Part shown: positions 27,835-36,752 of the stretch, piece after piece | How the letters are laid out: every line of letters starts with the position of its first letter | Position numbering within the stretch: position 1 is the stretch's first letter | Assembly (NCBI RefSeq): GCF_026262505.1 | Contig: NC_067208.1 | Span: 15,633,962-15,697,961, forward strand | Length of the DNA: 64,000 nucleotides | From: Trichomonas vaginalis G3 | Taxonomy: Eukaryota > Parabasalia > Trichomonadida > Trichomonadidae | Reading direction: 5' to 3' | Position numbers and translations under genes: made by a program | The notes under the pieces: model-generated | Seen by the model: the letters and a program-made list of their open reading frames with translations, nothing else | What the model was told of the DNA's origin: nothing | The model's database searches: none

Positions 27835-27981
27835 ATGATACCAATGAAATCATTTCATGGAGTACTTATCCCAGGTTCTTCACAATTAGCCGGGGCAAGT
27901 GTTGTGACTCAAGGTGGAACATTAGCGAATCCATTCAAATTATTAACTAAAGATGAACTTAATAAAATGATGATAAAATAA
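27835..27981 (+). CDS. Small ORF, 48 aa, with LLT-motif
   Basis: MIPMKSFHGVLIPGSSQLAG, ending FKLLTKDELNKMMIK. The closing motif is shared with its neighbours at 27,621 and 28,603. It lies directly left of the tRNA-like cassette. Confidence 0.4.
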   Translation: MIPMKSFHGVLIPGSSQLAGASVVTQGGTLANPFKLLTKDELNKMMIK

Positions 27982-28011
27982 CTGATAACAAAATTTTATT
28001 TCACTACTACC

Positions 28012-28380
28012 ATAAAAACAGGTGAAAAAACAGGTGAGATCTCACCTCTTCACCTCAATTATATTTTTGGTCAAAGCTTCCACGAGAGAAAAGATTCCTC
28101 ATTCGCTAAGGATTCCAAAAATGAAAAAATCATTGATTTCGGCTGAGAAAAAACAGCAAAACCCTTCTTCCACGGGAACAAAGAAATAAAGAAGAAATAA
28201 AGTAAATTTTTTATTTATTCACGACAAACAAGACAAACAAAGAAAATAAGAAAATACGGCGCCGTCGCGGTTCGAACCACAGACCTTGACCCCTCCATAA
28301 CACCACCTTAGACCACTGTGCTACGTAGCCTGTCGACATAAGATTTTATAAATTGCATATTTGACGTAAATTTATTTCCC
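28012..28380. repeat. 370-bp cassette with palindrome and tRNA-like sequence (copy in B)
   Basis: From CATAAAAACAGGTGAAAAAACAG-like sequence to GACGTAAATTTATTTCC this block is almost identical to 54,925-55,332 in element C, while both flanks differ. The C copy has about 37 extra bases between short direct repeats. It contains the palindrome AGGTGAGATCTCACCT (28,032-28,047) and a tRNA-like sequence on the minus strand. It is probably a short mobile unit. Confidence 0.75.
28258..28330 (-). other. tRNA-like sequence (pol III A and B boxes)
   Basis: On the minus strand TAGCACAGTGG matches the A box (TRGCNNARYGG) and GGTTCGAACC resembles the B box, with spacing like a tRNA and T-rich sequence after it. 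The acceptor and T stems do not pair well, so a working tRNA is unlikely. It is better seen as a tRNA-derived or SINE-like remnant. Confidence 0.5.
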
Positions 28381-28504
28381 AGTTCTTCAATAATTAATTA
28401 TTTTTGAAGAACCTAAAAACATTAACGTAAACATTAACCTGAAATCATTAACGTAAACATTTATTTCCCACTATGTTGTCAAAATGTCAAGACCCTCAGG
28501 TCTC

Positions 28505-28551
28505 GTCACACAGTGACTGTTGTCTCAAACTTTAGAACGGACTGAAAGTCC
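28505..28551. repeat. GC hairpins GTCACACAGTGAC and GGACTGAAAGTCC
   Basis: Two perfect 5+3+5 hairpins (28,505-28,517 and 28,539-28,551) precede a repeat of the 40-bp leader found at 27,573-27,613 (GAGCTCCAAAAGAGCAAACG...). Confidence 0.8.
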
Positions 28552-28602
28552 TGAGCTCCAAAAGAGCAAACGACATAATTTAAATTTTTATTTTTATCAT
28601 AA

Positions 28603-28767
28603 ATGAATACCCCACAAGCTCAAAATTTACCACGAATCATAACAAGGGAGGAAATGATAAAAATGATGCAAGAACATGTTAAAAATAACAAACCACTAAA
28701 ATTGAGAAAATGTGGTTATGCAGTAATGATGGAAAGAGAGATGTTGTCGAAGAGGAATAAAAATTAA
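28603..28767 (+). CDS. Small ORF, 54 aa
   Basis: MNTPQAQNLPRIITREEMIK, then MMQEHVKNNKPLKLRKCGYA, basic. It has the element B leader TTTATTTTTATCATAA. The I/LT-x-x-E-[LM]-x-K-M-M motif links it to the ORFs at 27,621 and 27,835. Confidence 0.45.
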   Translation: MNTPQAQNLPRIITREEMIKMMQEHVKNNKPLKLRKCGYAVMMEREMLSKRNKN

Positions 28768-29035
28768 ATTTGGATAGAGTTTAAAAATTCATCTTTATTA
28801 AATTCATCTCTTCCAATCAATTTATTTATTCTATTAAATTCTTTTATTTTTGCTTCACTCAGTTTAAGGATTGAACGATAAGTTTCTAATTTTTCGATTA
28901 TTCTTTCCTCTCTTTATCGTTTTCAACCCCACCACATTGCGGCTTCTTTTTGTAATAGCATATTTTTGATTTAATTCTGTTTAGTTTCTTTTTATATTCA
29001 TTGTCTGGACTCTTGGATGCTTCGTTGTCACTCAT
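28764..29035 (-). pseudogene. Basic coiled-coil protein remnant
   Basis: Starts MSDNEASKSPDNEYKKKLNR and continues basic; a second stretch LSEAKIKEFNRINKLIGRDE is coded further on. It has about one break. It lies directly downstream of the integrase. Function unknown. Confidence 0.4.
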
Positions 29036-29054
29036 TTCTTACGAAATAAAAAAA

Positions 29055-30551
29055 TTAAATATTATTTAAATATAATGGAGTAATAAAATAAATCGGAATT
29101 TCTATTAAATTATTGTCAACTTCAACTAATGCATTGCCGTTAATATATCTAACAAATTCAGCTATTGTGTCAAATCTTCGTCTTCTTTTTGTCATTAATT
29201 TATCAGTTTTTCCATAATCGAGATGAATTAAAACTTTATTTCCTTGTTTAAAATTCATGAGCCCTGAATTAATTTGTTCACGTTTAACATCATTTAACTT
29301 TTCCATTTGCTTTCTAATATATTCCATTCTTTTGAAATATCATTTTTCATTTCCACTGGTTTCATGTTTATAGTTCTATGCCATGTATTATTGTAATAAT
29401 ATACTAACTGTTGTATGATGGAGTCATGATTTCCATCCCAGTATATCTGACCGTTAACCCTAACGCATCTCTAAGAGTTCTCATTACCACATCAACTATT
29501 TTATTATGAAACGTATATGGAGAGGATGAAAAGTAAAAATTAATTTGTGGGAAATAATGAGCCATAGCTGCCTGAAATCCTTTATCACCATCACCCTTAT
29601 ATTATCTACTCTTTCATGATCTAGTAAGTATTGTATAGCTCTTCTTGTTTCCTGTTCTGTTTTCCCTTTCACCGGAATGCAATATAAATATCTGGTGTTA
29701 ATGTTAATGGCAAATAAATAAGTAACGTTTCCTTTTGAATATTCTAAATGATCAATTTCGTATGAATATGGATATGGTGCAAATGAAGGGCGACCAAATT
29801 TTTCCTTTAACGGTTGAATTTTTGGGTCAATTGGTTTATTTAATATTTTGAAATCCTTTTTAAAATCTTTTTGCTTCTTTAATGTTTGAAATGGATATAA
29901 TAAAGTGAATGATGAAGGATTAACTGAAGGAGGAGGTGGTACTGTCGTTGGAGGTTTTGGTGTTGCAAGTGGTTTAATTTTATCTGCTTTGATTTTGGAT
30001 GATGAAGTTTTGGAATTCATTCCTTCCTTCATTAATTCTGGATGTATTCTATTCATTTGTTTTAAATATGCTGTATATAAAGGTTTAATATACTTTCCCG
30101 CTTCGAGTTTATGTTGAAGGATGAATTCCAAAAGTTGATCTTCATTTAAAAGTCGGGCTGAATATGGTTTAACTAATGAATCATAAATTAAAGCTTGTGC
30201 TTCATTTATGGTCTGAAGGACCTGGGTGTTTTGCACCTTTTGTTTTTGCTCCTTTTGCTTTTGCGGCTCAGGATTATATAATTTATATAATTCATCAATA
30301 TCTTCTTCTGTTAATACTTTATTTTTGAAATCTTTCAACTGTTTAAGTTGTGATTTAGTTTTTTCCTTTGTATATTCATTATTTTTAATTTTGTCTTTAA
30401 TTTTAGAAATTATTTTATCATGATATTTCAAAACTGCATTTTTATAATATGAATAATAATATTCCATATCATCACCCGTTATATTTTTATTATGTTTTTG
30501 GAGATATGCTTTTAAATCATCAATTAAAATTTTTAAATCTGTGTTATCCAT
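29055..30551 (-). pseudogene. Retroviral-type integrase (element B), broken
   Basis: A long Lys/Gln-rich helical N-terminal extension and a Pro-rich linker (PKPPTTVPPPPSVNPSSF) lead to the rve core (YPYSYEIDHLEYSKGNVTYL, then FAININTRYLYCIPVKGKTE). The C-terminal SH3/chromo-like domain is recognisable (MNFKQGNKVLIHLDYGKTDK, then FDTIAEFVRYINGNALVEVD). It has about three breaks. The leader is TTTATTTTTATATAAATG. Confidence 0.8.
30225..30237. repeat. Imperfect GC hairpin inside the integrase gene
   Basis: GGTGTTTTGCACC with a GGACC neighbour, in frame, in the Gln-rich N-terminal extension. Confidence 0.55.
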
Positions 30552-32309
30552 TTATATAAAAATAAAATAAATGTTTTAAGGGTGCCCACCTCTTTGAATC
30601 ATAGTATCAAAACCATCATTAACGGTTCCTTTTGTCTCTTCTGTGGCATTTCATTAAGAATAAAATTTTAAATTGTATTAAATAAATGGCATACAACATC
30701 CATTTTCACAACATACAGCCTTAGTGTGTGCTCCTGTTAATGCAGTCTTACCGATTGTTAAGCGAGTCATTGACCCGTTTTTAAGTTGTAAATTAATATT
30801 CTGACCATCAAATATCACTTTATCATTTATTATATCCAAATAATTTTTAGGTGTTAATTGCTTATTTTGTCTTAAACTAACACCCTTCATTTTTTGTGCA
30901 ATCTTTTTAAAATCACTCCCATCAATTGAACCGTTGAATGATGTATAACACTTAGGGCATAAAGCAACCATGTTATCACCTTGTTTCTCAATTGCTAAAC
31001 CCAATAACTTCTTCTCATGTGCTTTTTCTTCAGCTTTATTCTTTAATTTAGGTTTAAATTTCTCATTAAAACAGAAGAAATCAAATGGTGCGAATTTGAA
31101 AATGTTTTTATCATAAAATTGTTTATCGGTAACAATTGCTTGAAATGCTTGAGTGTTAGGAAGATTTGGGTCGCCAGCAATAGCCCAATAAGATGAATCA
31201 GTATCACCTTCAATGAAATGAAAACGATTAACATCCATGCATTTATACATAAAATCATAAATGAAAACCAAATACCAGTATTTTGCGTTATCTAAAGTGA
31301 AGAATGCCTCTTGTAAACATGTATCACATCTATAAAATCTATCTTTAAGCATCACTTGATACGTATCTTCACCTATTTCTCTTATGTTTTTAAACTTATT
31401 TGACATACATGCAACGCGTGCCTTCTGTGCATTCATTATTTTAGTCTTTGCGTAATTTTGTGTATTCATTGCATCGTAACCATATGATCCATTAAGTGAA
31501 ATCTTGCAAAATAAACTTTTTCCTTTATTTCCTTCTAATTCAGCCTTTTGTCTTTCGTTCATAAATTCGTTCGCAAATTCATTAAAACAAGTGTTTTTCG
31601 TAAATGTTAAAATTGATTGAATGTCATCAATGATAAAATGAAATCTGTCTATTAGATACCAAAGATAATAAGAAGAAAATGGTTGATATTGGTTGTGTGT
31701 TGATGCTAACTGAGTTAATTTCTCTGTTTCTGGTCAACTGGTAGATTGTTTGATTTCATGTAATTATACATAAAACTGCCAATTGTTTTTTCATCTGTGA
31801 TAATATCTAAGTTTCTTATTATTGGTAAAAAGTTTATGTAATCATTAATGTATTTTTCATCAATGTGACCCTTTACTTCAGCCACGAATAAAGTATTTTT
31901 CTTCTTAATATTCCCAGTGCTTTTGCTTTCTTTGTTGCTGTATCACAAATGATAACACCATTCAATCTTCCCGGCATATACATTTTATGGTCAGTATATT
32001 GAATGAAATCATGAGGATTAGATGAAAATGATGAAGGATATAATGAATTAAAATCAACACCAACGAAATGAGTCATAATGTTGGAAGTGTCCTCATTTGA
32101 TACAGTTTTAGTTTCTGGATTATATGAAAGTTTATTAATGTGCGTGATTCCTTTAAGATTACTCTATGTTGAACATTTGATAAACCACCAGTAATTCCAT
32201 TACGGAGAATGTGATAAGCTTCAACTGAATCTAGAGTCATTGGTAAATTATTTTTTAATGTATAATTTCTTAAATTGATTCTTAAACGTTGAACATCTTC
32301 ATCTTTATT

Positions 32310-32450
32310 TGATTTTACGACATTGCAATAACAACACATTAACTGACAATTTTCTTTGGTATGTGGTTTTTCATTATCGATTCTATCTAATGTTGGTTTA
32401 TTAGCATATGTAAACGCTTTACCACACATTTTGCATTTAGATGAAAGGAT
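32310..32450 (-). other. HNH-like zinc block inside PolB
   Basis: CKMCGKAFTYANKPTLDRID, then NEKPHTKENCQLMCCYCN has the spacing of an HNH/endonuclease VII-type zinc site (CxxC, D-R-x-D-N, H, N-C, CxxC). It sits between the exonuclease and palm regions of the polymerase. Confidence 0.65.
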
Positions 32451-33251
32451 TAAATCGTGATAGTATTGATAGTCATCCATTGAAACATTGTTTTTAGTAT
32501 CCCTTTCTGCTTTTTCATCTTGTTTCTTATATGAATCAATTTTATATTTCCAATACTTTTTTGTTAATTCAAAACTTGATTCCACATTTTCTTCTTCTGG
32601 ATATGTTTCGTTAGGATTGAAGTTCTTATATGCTAACGCGTAACGAATCATTGATGCATTCGATGATAAAGAAAGATTATGAAGCATGTCAATTTTATAA
32701 ACAAATGTTTCTTCAATAATTTTATCAATTGGGTCAATCATAATTTCAACGTCTTTATTGCAATAATGAATAAAATATTCTAATCTATTCTCAAAATTTT
32801 TAGCATCATTGAGATATATTTGATAATCTGAATCGGATATTGTTTCTTGAGTTAATGCTGAATAAAATGAATCTTGAGTGAATGGTTCCACTTTATATAT
32901 ATTCATCTTCGTAATTCTCCCATGTGATGAATTGATAAGGGAAAAAGGATTTAACACGTGATTTATTGTTTCCGAAATCTTGAGTGAATTGGTCTAATGT
33001 TCCACCCGCTATATAATTTCTGATGTCAATAAATCTTAATTCATATGGACAGTTTGTTTTCTTTACAATGATTTGCTTAAATTGAGAAGAAGAACCCAGC
33101 ATTGATTTTATTTTCCATTTTGCAGTGTTTAAATCACGAAGAATTAAATTTAAATCAAACTTTCCCGAATTAAAACCTATGATATTCACTTTATTGAATT
33201 CCTCATCTAGAAGTTCTTTAAATGCTTCCTTCTGTTTTTCATTTAATGTAT

Positions 33252-33285
33252 GGGACAAAGTCCCCGCCGTTTGGTCCGTTTGCGG
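33252..33285. repeat. GC hairpins in the PolB gene, cluster 1
   Basis: GGGACAAAGTCCC (33,252-33,264), and GCCG...CGGC enclosing CCGTTTGCGG (33,276-33,285). In frame, coding part of KPQTDQTAGTLSH. Confidence 0.85.
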
Positions 33286-33419
33286 CTTCATTAATTCTTC
33301 ATATTGTTCAATATTTGATTTAGCAACTAATGAACAGGTTGAAAATAAAAATTCAATCCAATCAGAGATGAACGAATCACTTGATGTTAAGCAAAAATTC
33401 CTCGTAAATGTTTTATCAC

Positions 33420-33480
33420 GGTCTACGACCTCGCCGCTTCGGTCTGAAAGACCTTCAGGACTCAAAGAGTCCGTTTGCGG
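33420..33480. repeat. GC hairpins in the PolB gene, cluster 2
   Basis: Four hairpins in 60 bp: GGTCTACGACC (33,420-33,430), GGTCTGAAAGACC (33,441-33,453), GGACTCAAAGAGTCC (33,458-33,472) and CCGTTTGCGG (33,471-33,480). The frame stays open through all of them. Confidence 0.85.
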
Positions 33481-34280
33481 CTTTATTTTGACAGTTGATG
33501 ATACCATAAATGGTTTTAAGTAAGCGTTCAAAGTTGCACATTCAGAAAGTTGAAGTTCTTCTTTAGTCTCTAATGTTTCGAAGTCAAAAGTAATATAATA
33601 TCTTGTTGGTTTATAATATTCCTGCAAATTGTGAGCTAATAGCCATTGATATATCTTCTGTTTCGTGATATGTGGTGCATATGGTTGTTGTGTGTTTTGC
33701 AATTGAACGTCTTGAATTAATCTTCCATTATTTTCTTTACATTTCTCACAATGTTTAAAAATCTTCTTTGGTTTTTCCTTTCTGGGTCATCACGGATAGA
33801 ATATACTTCTTCTTTGCAAAAGGGGCAAACTTTATATCCTGTGAGTGCTTCAACGTCTGTAATTCTGTCAGCGTGAAGTTTTCCACATGGACTCTGTGTT
33901 AATAAAATATTTACTGTTTCAAATTCTGGATCTATCATTATTGATTCCACTAATGGAAAGTCTACCTTATTTATGTCTACGTCTTCTGGTTGAGGGTCAC
34001 AATAATAAAAATCAATATTAACGTTTAACATTCTTGCTAACCTCTCACTTTCTGATGAAATGTCAAATCCTTCATATGCATCTATGGCTTCATTTAAATA
34101 ACTTCTACGAGTTTTAGGATTAACACCATCAGGAATGTTATAGAAGCGTTTAAATAACCTTCTACCTTCGGCTCTTATTTGATTATCATTCATTTTAGCT
34201 GTTCCGTTTTTGTTCATTTATGTAAGAATAAAAAATTAAAAAATAAATAAAAATAAAGTTTATTTTTTTAAAGTCCAGGG

Positions 34281-35393
34281 CTAAAGTCCATAAAATGAAT
34301 TAAGAACACATAAATTTTTATCATCTGCGACGTGACGAATACATTTTAATTTACTCAAGAATGCGTACCCTGATACATTAAATCTAATTCCTGTCTTATT
34401 TAATTTCACAACTTTGAAAAGGAATGTATGAATAGCTATAAAATGATGAGATGATGTTTTATGGGTTGCTTCCATTTTTTCTGAAATAAATGAATAAATA
34501 TAATGTTTATAAGTTTTCATATCTTTTATATTCTTAATAACGAATGGTATAGACCTTTCAACTTCGTCTTCCTTCGGTGCTGTTCTTTCATATGAAACAT
34601 TATTAGTATCTTCAATAATGAAACCACAATCGCATAAAATTTTATATGTACCAATTGTTTCTTTTGATATTTTATCTAACAAATCAAAAACTTTATCAAC
34701 ACCTGTACATTTATTTAAATAATAATTTGTGTAAATATCATGGTCTTCTTTCTTAATCGTATTTGTTGCATATGTTACATTTTTCAGTGCTTTTTTGAAT
34801 TTTTCAGAATCAAGAGGAGGTGAAAGTAATATACATGGATAATCTCCATCGTCAATAAATTGTAACTTATGTTTATGAATAAATTTTGTGCCTTCTTCTG
34901 AAAGTGTTTCATCTATTTCACCATCTAATAAATTTTTAGTAGATTCCAAAAAGTAATTTTTATATCTTTCTTCATGAGATTTCTGAACTGCTGATTCTGA
35001 AGCTGGGATATTCATTAAACCCTCTACTTCATTTTCATTATATTTTTCAACTTCTCTTAATTCCTTAATTTTTTCATCTATTTCATCTCTTATTTTTTCC
35101 AGTCTTTCAATTTCATCATATTCATCATCTTTAATCCGTTCTTCATAATATTCAGGGAAAACATCAGGTTCTTTAGGTTTTTCTTCTTCAGATGTGGGAT
35201 ATAAGAAATTTATAACATCATCTTTATTCATTTTTCCATCATAATCTAAATCATTTAATAACTCCGCGAATTTTTGACAATTTCTTAAATAATATTTATT
35301 AACTTCATAACTCGCCTCCTCTAATATATCCTTTATTTCCTCGTTTGTGAATCCCAATTTTTTAACGTCGTTAGTCTTGACACTCATTTTCAT
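34281..35393 (-). CDS. PolB-adjacent protein, 370 aa (candidate terminal/primer protein)
   Basis: Starts MKMSVKTNDVKKLGFTNEEI; the start codon lies inside the terminal repeat. Residues 15-65 (NEEIKDILEEASYEVNKYYL, then QKFAELLNDLDYDGKMNKDD) match the N-terminal domain of the element C gene upstream of PolB (SEIKQLLTEANIDVAKHYAT, then LADILNDYNDAITYDRIHDY). An acidic coiled coil and a mixed C-terminal domain follow. The whole gene precedes PolB on the same strand. A terminal protein for primed replication would fit the position, but no signature proves it. Confidence 0.6.
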   Translation of the reverse strand: MKMSVKTNDVKKLGFTNEEIKDILEEASYEVNKYYLRNCQKFAELLNDLDYDGKMNKDDVINFLYPTSEEEKPKEPDVFPEYYEERIKDDEYDEIERLEKIRDEIDEKIKELREVEKYNENEVEGLMNIPASESAVQKSHEERYKNYFLESTKNLLDGEIDETLSEEGTKFIHKHKLQFIDDGDYPCILLSPPLDSEKFKKALKNVTYATNTIKKEDHDIYTNYYLNKCTGVDKVFDLLDKISKETIGTYKILCDCGFIIEDTNNVSYERTAPKEDEVERSIPFVIKNIKDMKTYKHYIYSFISEKMEATHKTSSHHFIAIHTFLFKVVKLNKTGIRFNVSGYAFLSKLKCIRHVADDKNLCVLNSFYGL

Positions 35394-35944
35394 ACGAATT
35401 AAAAAAATAAATTATTCAAAAAATGTAAGACATGAATTTTTAAAATTGGTTTCATTTATCATTCATGAAAATAATTATTTCTAATTTCTTTTACTCTCTC
35501 GTATATACTAGATTTAAAGAATTCAGAACATTTCCCATAATCTCCTAAATGTTTTCTTATCTTATTGGTTTTCCATTCATTATATGAAACTGAATAAACT
35601 TTATCTTTATCTTTACACCTTTCATCACTTCCAATATATTTATATTTCAATTTTGATTTATTGGTTTCATATTCATTAGCGTTTAATAATTCACAGTCTT
35701 CCTTTTTAAATAAATGTTTTATGTATTCAGGATTAACAATTCTATAATATTGCTTCCCTTTAAATCTTTGAATATAAACAGGAACACCATCCTCTAAAAT
35801 TCGATAATCTATTTTATCCAGTTTTACTTGTTGGGTCATTTATGTAAGAATAAAAAAATAAATTATTTTTAAAAATAACTTTAATTTTTTTAATGGTTTT
35901 ATAAATATATTTTTATTTTTTATTTCATTATGTATGGGCTGAGT
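35381..35944 (-). repeat. Right terminal inverted repeat of element B (564 bp)
   Basis: Reverse complement of 18,296-18,858 with one extra base in an A/T run. Ends GTATGGGCTGAGT. Host DNA follows at 35,945. Confidence 0.95.
35459..35839 (-). CDS. TIR-encoded 126-aa protein (right copy)
   Basis: Identical in protein sequence to the left copy at 18,401-18,781. Identity between the two ends keeps both copies alike, by recent insertion or gene conversion. Confidence 0.75.
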   Translation of the reverse strand: MTQQVKLDKIDYRILEDGVPVYIQRFKGKQYYRIVNPEYIKHLFKKEDCELLNANEYETNKSKLKYKYIGSDERCKDKDKVYSVSYNEWKTNKIRKHLGDYGKCSEFFKSSIYERVKEIRNNYFHE

Positions 35945-36752
35945 GTAAATGTCTTACAATTTTGAAAATTTTTTAAATCTTGATTTATTCAAAAACGTAA
36001 GAATAAAAACCGTAAGAATCATACATTTTTTACTTCATATGTTAAAAAAAATGATACAAAATCGCTCGATATTGTATGAATTCTTACGTTTACAAAAAAA
36101 GTCACAAAACCCATCATATCCTACTACTTTTTCACATTATATTCTTATAGGACTTTCCATAGTAGTACTATGGAATAGAGAAATGTAACTCACGAACATA
36201 TTAGGATAACATCATCTTTCAGTAGAAATCAATATTTTATGATTAAAAGTTTGGATTTAAATAATTTCAAATACATAGAAAGGCATTCTCATGAGATGCT
36301 TGTGATAAGGCAACAAAAGAATCAATTCCTGAGGAACCTTGAAATTTCCGCACAAAGCGGGAATCAGATAAAAGTAAATAATTAATAATATGTATACCCC
36401 CTCGATAGTTGCTCTAAAACGTCTAACTTTTTTGGCAATTTTATAAAAAAGCAGTTTTTTGAATTCGAAAATCCATAGTTTTGACACTTTTCATAGCAGC
36501 GAAAATTGCTGAGCGTCTTTTTTCAAAATAATAATTAATTATAATTTATCTCGCTATTGTTCTAATATATTGAATTAATTTCAATACATTACAAGACGTT
36601 AGAAGAAATTATATATCATTATATTAACTATATATACATCACGAAATAATTTTAATTTTTTTTCTCTGCGTGATAAAAATATAAACACTTTTTCAAAGAT
36701 TTTGAAAAGGAAAACATGTCACGTTTTTATACGTTGCAAGAATCAAGACAAA
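35945..36752. other. Host intergenic region, no gene seen
   Basis: AT-rich DNA between element B and the coiled-coil gene. Short open stretches on both strands have no plausible start context or composition. The segment just before the next gene is a plausible promoter region, but no clear Initiator is seen next to the ATG. Confidence 0.6.

Larger units (their letters stand above)
30678..34217 (-). pseudogene. Protein-primed family B DNA polymerase (element B), broken
   Basis: From the N-terminus: a module with RLARMLNVNIDFYYCDPQPE and zinc-type cysteines (VCPFCKEEV); exonuclease motifs (YYITFDFETLE; NIIGFNSGKFDLNLIL); an internal HNH-like block (CKMCGKAF, LDRIDNEKPH, CCYCN); palm motif A (VGVDFNSLYPSSF); motif B (KISLNGSYGY); motif C (IEGDTDSSYW); and a late CPKC pair. 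All hallmarks of Polinton PolB are present. It has about four or five breaks. GC hairpins are inserted in frame in the exonuclease region. Confidence 0.9.
18296..35944. mobile_element. Polinton/Maverick element B, both termini present, 17.6 kb
   Basis: The element is bounded by long inverted repeats starting ACTCAGCCCATACATAATG. It contains the full Polinton core: major capsid, ATPase, penton, pVI-like, integrase and PolB, plus a fibre gene. Codons prefer T-ending Asn/Asp/Tyr, unlike A and C, so it belongs to a separate lineage. The terminal repeats are almost identical, which points to recent insertion or ongoing homogenisation. However, many internal genes are broken (about a dozen breaks). 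No clear target duplication is visible: the left flank is poly-T and the right flank is GTAAAT. Confidence 0.9.

Noticed and set aside
28258-28330. A functional tRNA gene
   Set aside because: A and B boxes are present but acceptor and T-arm pairing is poor and the B box is one base short; described as tRNA-like only.
35949-36188. 79-aa frame right of element B
   Set aside because: AT-rich low-complexity sequence, no promoter, no recognisable protein features.
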